A program made the position numbers and the translations under genes. A DNA stretch of 37,628 nucleotides from Prevotella veroralis DSM 19559 = JCM 6290 (GTDB taxonomy: Bacteria > Bacteroidota > Bacteroidia > Bacteroidales > Bacteroidaceae): positions 1 through 37,628 of the forward strand of contig NZ_KB898341.1 in NCBI RefSeq assembly GCF_000377625.1, given 5' to 3'. Shown here piece by piece: positions 1 through 8,307 of this stretch; within the stretch, counting starts at the first letter, position 1, and each line of letters starts with the position of its first letter. Below the pieces are notes generated by a model, which saw nothing but the letters and a program-made list of their open reading frames with translations, was not told where the DNA came from and did not search any database.

Positions 1-66
1 TCGGGGAGATTAGACCGTAATCACTCCGTTCTCATCGGTCAGCGTTCGGAAATTAAGCAAGATTGA
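1..66 (+). CDS. Possible C-terminal end of an upstream gene (partial)
   Basis: Frame 1 is open from the window edge to a TGA at 64-66, giving 21 residues that end in SEIKQD; the other two plus frames close within the first 20 bases. The stop lies 24 bp before the mobilization gene, the spacing expected in one operon. In Bacteroidota mobilizable elements the gene before the relaxosome protein is often a primase or replication protein, but the fragment is too short to assign. Confidence 0.3.
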   Translation, partial: SGRLDRNHSVLIGQRSEIKQD

Positions 67-90
67 AAACAAAGAAAAGAGGACTTTTAT

Positions 91-522
91 ATGAACAGAT
101 ATGATAGCAGAACTGCCAAATGGCAGCAACGAGGTAAAGAAGAAGCGAGGATGAACAAGACGGAGTTCATCAAGGTAAGATGCACCTTAGAGGAAAAGCA
201 GCGCATCAAGTCAAAGGCGGAAAGCACAAGACGGAAGTTCTCAGACTACTGCCGTGAAATACTCCTTAATGGAGAAGTGGTTGCCATTCCTAAGATGACG
301 GACAATGAGAGAGAAGCCATTGCCATTCTCCAGCATACGGGCAGGTTCTATGGGCAGATTTCCAACCTTATTAAAGTCAAGGATGAGAGATGGGTACATA
401 TCACACAGAACCTTTCGCTATGTGCCAAAGAAGCATTTAAGCGATTTTACGACCCGCATTTTCGTGTGGACGACGAAATATATAAGGTCTTAAATATGTC
501 AAGAGATGATAGGAAAATGTAA
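91..522 (+). CDS. Relaxosome accessory protein, MobC/Bacteroides MobA type
   Basis: This is a 143-residue basic protein that should help the relaxase bind and nick oriT during mobilization. Residues 20-60 resemble the ribbon-helix-helix region of MobC-type accessory proteins, with TEFIKVRCTLEEKQRIKSKA followed by a basic stretch and SDYCREILLNG. A purine-rich AAGAGGA lies a few bases before the ATG at 91, which favours this start over the internal Met at residue 21. The 3' end overlaps the relaxase gene by 17 bp, so translation is probably coupled. Naming differs between groups (mobA in Bacteroides, mobC in plasmids), so no symbol is given. The family call is strong; the mobilization role is inferred from the pairing with the relaxase. 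Confidence 0.85.
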   Translation: MNRYDSRTAKWQQRGKEEARMNKTEFIKVRCTLEEKQRIKSKAESTRRKFSDYCREILLNGEVVAIPKMTDNEREAIAILQHTGRFYGQISNLIKVKDERWVHITQNLSLCAKEAFKRFYDPHFRVDDEIYKVLNMSRDDRKM

Positions 523-1567
523 GGCGATAGCGCACGGCAGCACGGCTTTAGACTATATCTTCAGAGAGGGCAAGCTTGGCTATCGATTTGCCTTCCACAA
601 TCTTTGCAGCCGGGAGCCAAAGGCTATCTATGAGGAAATGAAAGTGGTCAGCGATTACAACAGTCGTTGCAGGAACAAGTTTCTCCGTATCGAAATAGGC
701 ATCGCACCGCAGGACGAGAAAAAGCTGTCAGTGTCCGAACTCATGTGGATAACCCATTTATTTGCCAAGCAAATGGGACTTGACAACCACCAATGGGTGG
801 CGGTAACGCACAAGGATACCGACAACAGACACATTCACATCATTGCCAACCGCATCAGTTTGTACGGAGAGGTCTATGATACTACTTTTGTGAGCAATAG
901 GGCAGCAAGGGTGGCGGAAGAAATCAGCAGGGAGAAACACTTGACTATCGCAAAGGAGGTCAAGGCGAAAAAGCAGCATCAGGAGCCAAAAGCCAGTCCA
1001 ATAAGAGAGCAGACAAAACAGCAAGTACAACAAATCTGCTATGCCCTGCTTGACAAGTACAAAGGTATGGGTATTACTGGGCATTCCATGTTCCTTTACG
1101 AGTTGAACAAGAACGGCATCGCGATAGAGCGCATGAAGAACAAGCAGGGCAAGGTCTATGGCTTGAAGTTCTCATACACAGGACAATCATTCAAGGCATC
1201 CGAAATCGGCAGGGAGTTTGGCTACCGTTCCTTGCAGAAGAACTTTGAATCGACCAACAAAGAAGAATCAAAGATATTACGTCAAACAGTACAAGAGCCA
1301 ACTGAAAAGAACGAACAACCTAATGCAGATTATCAACTTGTACCCAAAAGCCGTTCCACTGTCTCACGAGACTATGCCACCCCACAAGTGCAGAACTCCA
1401 TTGGTGCGGTGGCAGACACCATCGTTAGCGCAGCCGATGAAGCGGTGGAAGGGTTAGGCGATTTGATTACACCAAGTACACAAGGCAATGACTTAACCGA
1501 AGCTGCATGGCAGCGCAAACTCAGATACCAAGCTAACAGAAAGAAGAAACGTGGAAGGGGATTATAA
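506..1567 (+). CDS. mobB: MOBP-type relaxase / mobilization nuclease
   Basis: This is a 353-residue relaxase that would cut one strand at oriT and stay attached to the 5' end through a tyrosine. The relaxase domain covers about residues 1-155. The metal-binding histidine motif is visible as H102 and the HIHIIANRI block (H109, H111), and Y17 in the N-terminal TALDYIF segment is the likely nucleophile. Residues 155-270 are a charged helical region and the tail from about 325 ends in basic KKKRGRG. The start at 506 lies inside the preceding mobilization gene. The length is typical for Bacteroidota mobilizable elements, which lack their own mating apparatus and use one in trans. No integrase or coupling protein is visible in the window. 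Confidence 0.93.
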   Translation: MIGKCKAIAHGSTALDYIFREGKLGYRFAFHNLCSREPKAIYEEMKVVSDYNSRCRNKFLRIEIGIAPQDEKKLSVSELMWITHLFAKQMGLDNHQWVAVTHKDTDNRHIHIIANRISLYGEVYDTTFVSNRAARVAEEISREKHLTIAKEVKAKKQHQEPKASPIREQTKQQVQQICYALLDKYKGMGITGHSMFLYELNKNGIAIERMKNKQGKVYGLKFSYTGQSFKASEIGREFGYRSLQKNFESTNKEESKILRQTVQEPTEKNEQPNADYQLVPKSRSTVSRDYATPQVQNSIGAVADTIVSAADEAVEGLGDLITPSTQGNDLTEAAWQRKLRYQANRKKKRGRGL

Positions 1568-1929
1568 CTCACGCCTGAACAAAATGCAGAAAGAAGAATA
1601 TCTCATTAAAAATGCTTGTTATTCGGTAACAAAGTATTATCTTTGCAGACGGAATAACAAGCGTTCTTTGTTAGGCAGAAAACAGCGAAGCCAAGTAGCT
1701 CGCTCGTTTCTAAATCGTTACCTATTTAGTTTTACCAACAAGGTAACTTCTTTATTCTCAATAAGTTGTATTTTAAGAATTATCTTGCTGTTCAATATAC
1801 GCCCTTTTGATAACATGAATGTAATGTGTTGAATTTCAAAATATTGCAGTGTACAATAAAGAAACTAAAAAGTGAAAAGTTTCGGGAGTCTAAATTTATG
1901 GATCATTCACACTATAAAGGATACTTCAA
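1568..1929. other. Intergenic stretch at probable edge of the mobilizable element
   Basis: This gap of about 360 bp holds a promoter-like site inside nested inverted repeats (1614-1662), then AT-rich sequence with no convincing gene. The short open frame from 1551 has no family resemblance and no good ribosome binding site. It lies between mobilization genes and a chromosomal sugar locus, so one end of the integrated element may lie here, but no repeat marking the junction could be fixed. Confidence 0.5.
1614..1662 (+). promoter_or_regulatory. Promoter inside nested inverted repeats
   Basis: A Bacteroidota -7 box TATCTTTG lies at 1638-1645 with TTG at 1616-1618, 19 bp apart. It is enclosed by a perfect 11-bp inverted repeat (GCTTGTTATTC at 1614-1624, its complement at 1652-1662). 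Inside is a second dyad, CAAAG-tattat-CTTTG at 1630-1645, with almost the same centre. Nothing clearly coding follows on the plus strand. It may be a regulated promoter. The sequence TTATCTTTGC is also one base off the GTAnnTTTGC core used by CTnDOT-type integrases, so a recombination site is possible. Confidence 0.55.
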
Positions 1930-3354
1930 TCAGTTTGTTGAGAAAGGAAGTAGTGGTAATCCTGCTTGATTCTTGACCGTTCCCAACTGGAAATTATGGT
2001 AACAGTAACGCACATTAACGGGTTTTGTAATGCCAAGTGATGTCAGTACAAACTTACCATTATGGAGGTATTGTGCTTGGGCAGGATGGTAAACCCCATC
2101 GTTACCAGCTATCTCAAACCCTTCATACGAAGTTGCTGCAGCTATTCCGTTGTAAGTATCTTTGAGATATACATAGCAGCTGTCTTGATGTATTTCCACT
2201 CTGTCAAGGCTTGGACAACGATAGTAGATGTTCTCAAATCCGTAATCACGTGCAGCTGCAGTCATAGCAAGACGTTCACCAATCTGTCGTTTCTGGCAGG
2301 GGTGTATCTGGTCAGCTTCACTTGGATAAACCAAGTCGTTTGTCCCTATAAGCACCGTGTTGCTGACGTTCTGTGCAACACGTTGTTGCTGCATACGGAG
2401 CAAAGCGGCTTCAGTACCATGAATATTACCAAAGCTATATGGCGTTATCTCGACAAAGTAAAATGGAAGATTAGACGATCGGAATCCCTTGCGCCATTGA
2501 CTGATGAGCTGTGTTAGTCGTTCGCCATAAACCTCTGTCATGTGACCAACGTTGCTTGATCCTTGGAAAAAGAGGATGCCTCGCACGGTGAAATTTAGAA
2601 TGGGATGGAAGGTTCCATTGCCCCATAACAAAGGGCGTAACCACGCTGTAGGGTACTGTCTTACGATGTCAGCGGAATCAGTAGGCTCATTGGTATGCTG
2701 TTTGAGATAATCCTTTTCAAGCCAGCTCTCTACTCTTGTTCCCCCTTTATTGGCAAGAATAAGTCCGATGGGCATATCAATCATTTTATGCAAGCGGCAG
2801 GCAAAGAAATAACCTATAGCACTGCACTCATTGGCTGTATTTGGATTGACTATTTCCCAATGGCATTCTGCATCATCTTGAGGCGTTGTGCGCATTGTAG
2901 CAGGGATTTTCGTATAACGTATTCCCTGAATGTTTCCTGCTTCGGCAATTGCTTCTTGATAGCCTTCTATAGGGCAGTCATTGAAGCCTTTCAGTGGCAT
3001 CTCCATATTGCTCTGTCCTCCACAAACCCATACTTCACCAGAGAGGATATTATGAAGTGTTATAGAGTTTCCCTCACTAAAAGTAATACTCAAGGGTGTA
3101 TAACCACCTTTTGGAGTTCGCACACGAAGATTCCATCGTCCATTTTTGTCGGCTTTCACGACCTGCTTATTGCCCCATGATGGCTTAATACTCACACATG
3201 CTTGTGGAGTAGCCCACCCCCATAACTGTACGTCGGTTTGCTGTTGCAATACCATATTGTCACAAAGAATATGTGGCAATCGAACCTTGGCAGTAGCCGA
3301 GAAGCTTACCATTAACATAAGCAGAGAAATGAAAATACTCTTTTGCCTTATCAT
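1930..3354 (-). CDS. SASA-family (sialate O-acetylesterase-like) carbohydrate acetylesterase
   Basis: This is a 474-residue secreted SGNH-fold esterase that should remove acetyl groups from a glycan. Residues 1-22 are a signal peptide ending SATA-K. An N-terminal beta domain (about 25-100) precedes the esterase domain. GGQSNMEMP places the nucleophile at S115, and a DQIHPCQKRQIGERLA block supplies the Asp/His part of the triad. The usual QGESN block reads QGSSNV here, with the Glu replaced. It is the last gene of the susC-susD-SGBP-GH26 run, 86 bp after the mannanase, and probably deacetylates mannan or its oligosaccharides. The family name suggests sialate, but context argues for plant or yeast glycan acetyl groups; substrate is inferred. 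Confidence 0.88.
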   Translation of the reverse strand: MIRQKSIFISLLMLMVSFSATAKVRLPHILCDNMVLQQQTDVQLWGWATPQACVSIKPSWGNKQVVKADKNGRWNLRVRTPKGGYTPLSITFSEGNSITLHNILSGEVWVCGGQSNMEMPLKGFNDCPIEGYQEAIAEAGNIQGIRYTKIPATMRTTPQDDAECHWEIVNPNTANECSAIGYFFACRLHKMIDMPIGLILANKGGTRVESWLEKDYLKQHTNEPTDSADIVRQYPTAWLRPLLWGNGTFHPILNFTVRGILFFQGSSNVGHMTEVYGERLTQLISQWRKGFRSSNLPFYFVEITPYSFGNIHGTEAALLRMQQQRVAQNVSNTVLIGTNDLVYPSEADQIHPCQKRQIGERLAMTAAARDYGFENIYYRCPSLDRVEIHQDSCYVYLKDTYNGIAAATSYEGFEIAGNDGVYHPAQAQYLHNGKFVLTSLGITKPVNVRYCYHNFQLGTVKNQAGLPLLPFSTN

Positions 3355-3386
3355 CCTTAATTCGTATTTTTATTGTTAAAGAGTTA

Positions 3387-3424
3387 GGGAGAAGCTAACA
3401 AGATTTACCTCGTTAGAATCTCCC
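3387..3424 (-). other. Intergenic hairpin between GH26 and esterase genes
   Basis: The arms GGGAGAAGCTAAC (3387-3399) and GTTAGAATCTCCC (3412-3424) pair with two mismatches around a 12-base loop. It is only weakly followed by T on the minus strand, so it may lower expression of the last gene or stabilise the upstream mRNA rather than end transcription. Confidence 0.45.
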
Positions 3425-3440
3425 CAAACTATTATAGCTA

Positions 3441-5114
3441 TTAGTTACGTGTTATAACATCTTCAGAGTTCATGGCAGCCTTCCACCAATCATCAGTAGC
3501 ATGTGTGCCTCCATACCATGGCATGAACCAACTCCACTGTGCATCACCCTTCCATTGTGCAGGAATATCGGTCACTGTGCCACACTCCGTGAGCGAAATC
3601 ATCTTCGTAGGATAACGGTAGGCGAGGGAGTTGAAGCGTTCAGCCATTTGTTCGGCAGAGACGGCAACGCCATCCTTCCCATATACATCAGAGCCAATGA
3701 TATCAACATATTCATCGCCTGGATACCATGCTGCATCATTCCCTTCGGATGTCCATACCCAAATAAGGTTATTGATACCTTTCTGCTTAAAGAAGTCATA
3801 CATGGTACGCCAGAGTTTCACATAGGATACTGCAGAACCATTACCCCACCAAAACCATTTACCTGCTGCCTCATGAAGAGGACGCCAGAGAACTGGAATA
3901 TTAGCTTGCTGCAATTGCTGGAGATAAGGTACAATCTTCTCTAAATCTGATTTCATAAAACGATTTGCCCACGTTCCTTCAGTTACAGCATCATCAAGAG
4001 TGAAGTCATTCTTTGCTGCATAGAAGTCATATTTCACTGTTCCTGCAGCCTCAACAGTAATGCCTGTGACCGTATAGTCGTGACCACCTATGATAAAGCC
4101 GTTGGCACGCATCTCGTTAAGGGTAGTTTGGTCGAGTGTCATTGAGTAGCTATTGCCACTGATATCGAAGTAATCCCAATTCTTCCCGCTTTCGTCTATA
4201 AAGCCTACCCAGCTACTATTCTTGATAGAGCCTTGTGCTCCAGACTTCACATTGGTAATCTTTACTACCAACTTACTTCCTATAGATGCATTGGCTAAAA
4301 TATCTTTTGTAGCCTGTGAGGTAAGTTGTATATTTCCGCTCCAGTCGGCTGGCATAACCTTGTTAGGACCACCATAAAGCACTACTGGTACGCTTGAGGC
4401 GTATGGATTAGATGTCGGAACGTTCCAGTGCCAACCAATGGTAACGATTCCACCTGCGTTATGCCAAGACTGTACAGGAGTAATATCTGCATAATCTATC
4501 CAACCACCATGATGACTTGATTGTAGGTGTATATAGTCATATCCGTTGATAGCTGGATACTTACCTGTAAGCTGATGTACTCTTTCGGCATTCTTGTTAT
4601 TCCATGCAACATCAGCCATTGTTGCAGAGAAAGTCTTTTTCCCATAGTTATCAACAAGTTTCTGGTAGAGGGCTTGGGTTTCAGCTGTGGCATTGGTATT
4701 GACTGGAGCATTGGCAATATGTTGTGTTTGGGCAACAAGAGTAGTCTTTACCATTGGTGCAGCTTTGTGGTTAGGTCCAGTTACAACACCTTCTGGGATA
4801 ACAAGCTCATAACTTTTACCACGACTGATATTTGCCATAATAAGTAATTGATGTGATGAACCCAGTACATTGGCACTAACAACAGGTGATCCGTTGAGCG
4901 TGATCTTACTATAATCGGCTGATGAGAAGAACACATTCTTATCGTATGAAACGATAATAGAGTCAAGTCCCGCCTTGATGTTAGTTTCGGGATTGACACC
5001 TGTAAATGTAGGAGCATCGACATCAGCAATATAATGCTCTACACTATCACTGCACGCAGTAGCTGTCAAAGATAATAACGCTAAGGATGCGATATAGAGT
5101 TTGTTGGTAAACAT
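3441..5114 (-). CDS. GH26 endo-beta-1,4-mannanase lipoprotein with inserted domain
   Basis: This is a 557-residue surface lipoprotein. Residues 1-20 are a signal peptide and C21 is the acylated cysteine. Residues 33-130 look like an Ig-like (SbsA/Big_5-type) domain. The GH26 barrel starts near 145: GGIVTIGWHWNVP at 221-233, acid/base E415 in WRPLHEAAGKWFWWG, and nucleophile E510 in ISLTECGT. The barrel is interrupted at about 250-360 by a beta-rich segment containing GSKLVVKITNV and YTVTGITVE, which resembles a carbohydrate-binding jelly roll rather than GH26 sequence. HExxGxWFWWG is typical of the mannanase branch of GH26. The enzyme should make the first cuts in mannan at the cell surface before SusCD uptake. 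Family confidence is high; exact substrate is inferred. Confidence 0.93.
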   Translation of the reverse strand: MFTNKLYIASLALLSLTATACSDSVEHYIADVDAPTFTGVNPETNIKAGLDSIIVSYDKNVFFSSADYSKITLNGSPVVSANVLGSSHQLLIMANISRGKSYELVIPEGVVTGPNHKAAPMVKTTLVAQTQHIANAPVNTNATAETQALYQKLVDNYGKKTFSATMADVAWNNKNAERVHQLTGKYPAINGYDYIHLQSSHHGGWIDYADITPVQSWHNAGGIVTIGWHWNVPTSNPYASSVPVVLYGGPNKVMPADWSGNIQLTSQATKDILANASIGSKLVVKITNVKSGAQGSIKNSSWVGFIDESGKNWDYFDISGNSYSMTLDQTTLNEMRANGFIIGGHDYTVTGITVEAAGTVKYDFYAAKNDFTLDDAVTEGTWANRFMKSDLEKIVPYLQQLQQANIPVLWRPLHEAAGKWFWWGNGSAVSYVKLWRTMYDFFKQKGINNLIWVWTSEGNDAAWYPGDEYVDIIGSDVYGKDGVAVSAEQMAERFNSLAYRYPTKMISLTECGTVTDIPAQWKGDAQWSWFMPWYGGTHATDDWWKAAMNSEDVITRN

Positions 5115-5207
5115 AATAACTTTTTCTTTTTAGTTTGACATATAAAAGGTAGTTAGGGAATATTGCCCTTATAGGAATCATTTATCCCCCAGCTACTTTC
5201 CTGTTCT

Positions 5208-6494
5208 TTATTTAATCGGAACTACTCTCACGTTGTCAATATCTAATTCTGGCGTACAGTCGGTTCCTTCTATACCTCCATTCCATAGGAAGAAAGAGAA
5301 GCCTGTCATACGATTCTTCGCAATAGTCTTACCAGCAGGCTGCCCTTCATGGGTTTTATTAAAGGATGAGAAAGGAATCGTTACTGTAATCCAACCATCG
5401 TTTGTGTTGAATGTTCCAGTTCCTTGCCAAGGTGTCCATAAGCCACGAGGAAGGTCTGTATTGTTATTGTATTGACTGTTAGCTGTAGGGAAGGTTACGT
5501 CCTGATTACCTGTAAAGATAAGCTGTAATGACGATGCGCTCCATGCAGCAGTAGTGGGTACACGGCATTCAAACTTTAAAGCAAGATCATTGATGTCGCA
5601 CGTATCTAACATATTGGCAAAACTTGGAATAGAGGTCAATTCAGGGAATCCTGCTGATGGCTCTGGCCAGTAATTTATTGAGAAGTCATCTTCATTCCAT
5701 GTTGCACCAACCTTTCCCTGCATTGATGATCCACCAAGATAAAGGTAGCTACCATCAATACCGCCTGTGCGTATCTTACCAGAACGCCAGCCATGACCAG
5801 AGGTGAGACCACCATGTGAACCATCAAAGTCAAACAAAATGTTTCGAGAATCTTTATACACAAAGTTCGACTTACTATTGCCATATACTGATTCTACATA
5901 TACTCTACCACTCTGTGCCCCTGAAGGTACGGTGAAAGTGATACTATTCTTAGATATTGACTTAATGTCACTTACTGGCAAAGTCCCATCATTAAACTTA
6001 ATCTGCAATGGTTTATAAGGGTCTTGAATGAAGTAGTCACCAGTGATTGTTACCTCATCGCCAGCGGCAGCATATTCACAACTCATAGCAGAGACGGTTG
6101 GAGCTGGTACAATAACATGAAAGTTATATGTAGTAGTGTCACCTGACTCATTAATCATATAAATCTTATCGGTTACCGCAGAAGGAATATTCTTGGGAAT
6201 ATCAACCAGCAAGGTATTGTCAGTGATATAGCTTGAATTGAGCAATGCTTCTTGGTCATTAAAGAGAAGCTTACGAACGCTGCGTAAGTTCTTACCTACG
6301 AGGCAGACCGTTGTTTGCATATAACTCTTCGTAATAACAGAGTCTGCACTGACAGGAAGTCGAACATACTGTACCTCTGGAGTCCCACTGGTTGGTTTGT
6401 ATTCGTCTGGTTGGTCTTGACAGGAGAAGAGACCAAAGGTGGTCACAACAGACAATGCCATCAGCGTAAAACGCATATTATTGAGATATTTCAT
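5208..6494 (-). CDS. Surface glycan-binding lipoprotein with IPT/TIG domains (SGBP-B-like)
   Basis: This is a 428-residue lipoprotein with lipobox LFSC (C25). Two Ig-like IPT/TIG domains follow at about 40-130 and 132-215; the second has APTVSAMSCEYAAAGDEVTITGDYF, split here as APTVSAMSCEYAAAGDE and VTITGDYF. Residues 218-428 form a beta-sandwich rich in Trp, Tyr and Gly that ends in PELDIDNVRVVP, the style of glycan-binding domains in SGBP-B proteins. It sits 34 bp after susD, the usual place for SusE/F or SGBP genes. It should hold polysaccharide on the cell surface and present it to the mannanase and to SusD. No catalytic motif is seen. Ligand is inferred from the neighbouring GH26. Confidence 0.85.
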   Translation of the reverse strand: MKYLNNMRFTLMALSVVTTFGLFSCQDQPDEYKPTSGTPEVQYVRLPVSADSVITKSYMQTTVCLVGKNLRSVRKLLFNDQEALLNSSYITDNTLLVDIPKNIPSAVTDKIYMINESGDTTTYNFHVIVPAPTVSAMSCEYAAAGDEVTITGDYFIQDPYKPLQIKFNDGTLPVSDIKSISKNSITFTVPSGAQSGRVYVESVYGNSKSNFVYKDSRNILFDFDGSHGGLTSGHGWRSGKIRTGGIDGSYLYLGGSSMQGKVGATWNEDDFSINYWPEPSAGFPELTSIPSFANMLDTCDINDLALKFECRVPTTAAWSASSLQLIFTGNQDVTFPTANSQYNNNTDLPRGLWTPWQGTGTFNTNDGWITVTIPFSSFNKTHEGQPAGKTIAKNRMTGFSFFLWNGGIEGTDCTPELDIDNVRVVPIK

Positions 6495-6528
6495 TATTAC
6501 TTATGTTTAAGTTCGATAAAATTGATAA

Positions 6529-8289
6529 TTAGTAAGTGTACGCTGAACGTACATCAACATGCACAGAACCCTTCTGTAAATTACCATTAAACACGATGTC
6601 TTGACTTGGGAATGGTAATGTGAAAGTTTGTTCTGAAACGTTAGGAGCCTGTGTATCTGTTGCATAGTGCATTGTTGAAGGATCTACATTCCAGGCATGA
6701 CTATCATAGTAGTTCTTGTAAAGAGTGTTCAAACCATAGAAGGCACCACGCTTCTGTTGTTTCAACTCTCTTATACTGCCTGCTACATCATAATAGCTAC
6801 GACGTACAAAGTCATACCAACGATCGCCTTCGATAGCCAACTCTAAACGACGTTCCTTCCAAACATCCTCCCAAGATATGCTTGTTGGACGCCCTGCCGA
6901 CCTAATAGCGCGACTGCGTACTTTATAGTAGGCGTCAATAGCACTGGCATCAGTAGTGCTACCATTATTACCTATGACAGCCTCTGCATAAATAAGATAA
7001 ATGTCTGATAAACGGAGCACTGGTGTTGCCAAACTACTATGCATATTCGATGCAGATATACCATCTACAGCATAGGTCTTGTGGTCGTAGGCATCACCAT
7101 AGAGGTGCTTCACACAGTTTGCACCTGTAGCACTCTGTAACCTACCTGGTCCACCAGCACCATATCCATTAGCATTATAAAGGAACTCCAGATAGTTGAA
7201 GCCTTTACGCCCACGATTGTCAGTCTTATCTGTCCAAAAGTAATCGTAGAAGTCGCCAGCCATCATCATCGTTGCTTTACGACGAGTGTCTACATCACTT
7301 CTTGTGGATGGGTCTTCTACAGGTGATACTCCAAAGGCTTCTTGCAAATCGATTGAAGGACCATTGTAACCACCCCAACAATCACCAAACTCATCAAATC
7401 CTTGCATTCCAAGATCGCTCTGAAGTGTGTTTTGTACGGTCCACATACTGGCATCAGCAGTCCACAACCATGAAAAGAGACACTCTCTATTGAGCGCATT
7501 TTGTAGACGGAAGACATCAGAATAGTTCGACATTAGTTCGCGTCCACTATTATCTATAACGTCTTTGGCATACATGGCAGCCTTGCTCAAATCGCCTGCA
7601 TCTCGCTGTCCATTACTATTCGCTTTAACACCACTCTTATAAAGATATACCTTAGCCAGAAGCCCCTCGGCTGAATAGTAATCGATTCGACCTGGATTAC
7701 CCTTACGAGGTAATAGTTCCATAGCTTTTTCCAACGTCATGATAATATAATCGTACACATCTGACTTTTGTACACGGCTCACCCTACTATATGAGCCATC
7801 AGCCAACATCTTTGAGTTATCGTGTATAATAGGAACATCACCAAACGAACGAACGAGGAAGAAGTAAGCCATTGCTTTCCATGCAAGACATTCACCCATA
7901 CACTGGTTCTTGACTACCTGAGATGCTGATGCACCCTTCAGATTGTTGTAGACAGTATTGGCATGTGCAACAACCGACCAAAGAGAGTTAGACATATTTG
8001 TGAGGTCTTCATCAGTACTGTTGACCGTGAGTGTCATATACGGACTTGAACTCCAATAGTAGTTACCAGACATTACCTCACCTACCTTAATAAATCCTCT
8101 TTGGAAGTCATACCAAGGAGAGTTGTAAAGGTAGTTGACTCCTTGCACACACTGATTGTCATCCTTATAGAAGGTTCCTGCATTATAGGAGTCCTCTGCT
8201 GGGCGATCAAGAAAATCGTTGCATGACGACATTAGGACTGTTCCCGCAGCAAAAGCACATGCTATATATAGATATTTAATTGTTTTCAT
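6529..8289 (-). CDS. susD: SusD/RagB-family outer-membrane glycan-binding lipoprotein
   Basis: This is a 586-residue lipoprotein with lipobox MSSC (C23) followed by NDFLDR, the signature start of SusD proteins. The RagB/SusD region covers the rest, with helical TPR-like stretches such as AKVYLYKSG and AAMYAKDVIDN. The end has RLSDIYLIYAEAV and WKERRLELAIEGDRWYDFVR, both hallmarks of the family C-terminal domain. SusD forms the lid on the SusC barrel and binds oligosaccharides for import. It lies 18 bp after susC. The susD symbol is used in the family sense, not to claim starch as substrate. Confidence 0.97.
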   Translation of the reverse strand: MKTIKYLYIACAFAAGTVLMSSCNDFLDRPAEDSYNAGTFYKDDNQCVQGVNYLYNSPWYDFQRGFIKVGEVMSGNYYWSSSPYMTLTVNSTDEDLTNMSNSLWSVVAHANTVYNNLKGASASQVVKNQCMGECLAWKAMAYFFLVRSFGDVPIIHDNSKMLADGSYSRVSRVQKSDVYDYIIMTLEKAMELLPRKGNPGRIDYYSAEGLLAKVYLYKSGVKANSNGQRDAGDLSKAAMYAKDVIDNSGRELMSNYSDVFRLQNALNRECLFSWLWTADASMWTVQNTLQSDLGMQGFDEFGDCWGGYNGPSIDLQEAFGVSPVEDPSTRSDVDTRRKATMMMAGDFYDYFWTDKTDNRGRKGFNYLEFLYNANGYGAGGPGRLQSATGANCVKHLYGDAYDHKTYAVDGISASNMHSSLATPVLRLSDIYLIYAEAVIGNNGSTTDASAIDAYYKVRSRAIRSAGRPTSISWEDVWKERRLELAIEGDRWYDFVRRSYYDVAGSIRELKQQKRGAFYGLNTLYKNYYDSHAWNVDPSTMHYATDTQAPNVSEQTFTLPFPSQDIVFNGNLQKGSVHVDVRSAYTY

Positions 8290-8307
8290 TTTGATAAGTT
8301 TGTTATG

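Noticed and set aside
13..40. oriT-like GACCG/CGGTC inverted repeat before the mobilization genes
   Set aside because: Only 5 bp arms, and the segment is probably the coding end of an upstream gene.
1551..1832. 93-codon open frame after the relaxase
   Set aside because: It begins inside the relaxase gene, has no family resemblance and runs through the promoter and inverted repeats.
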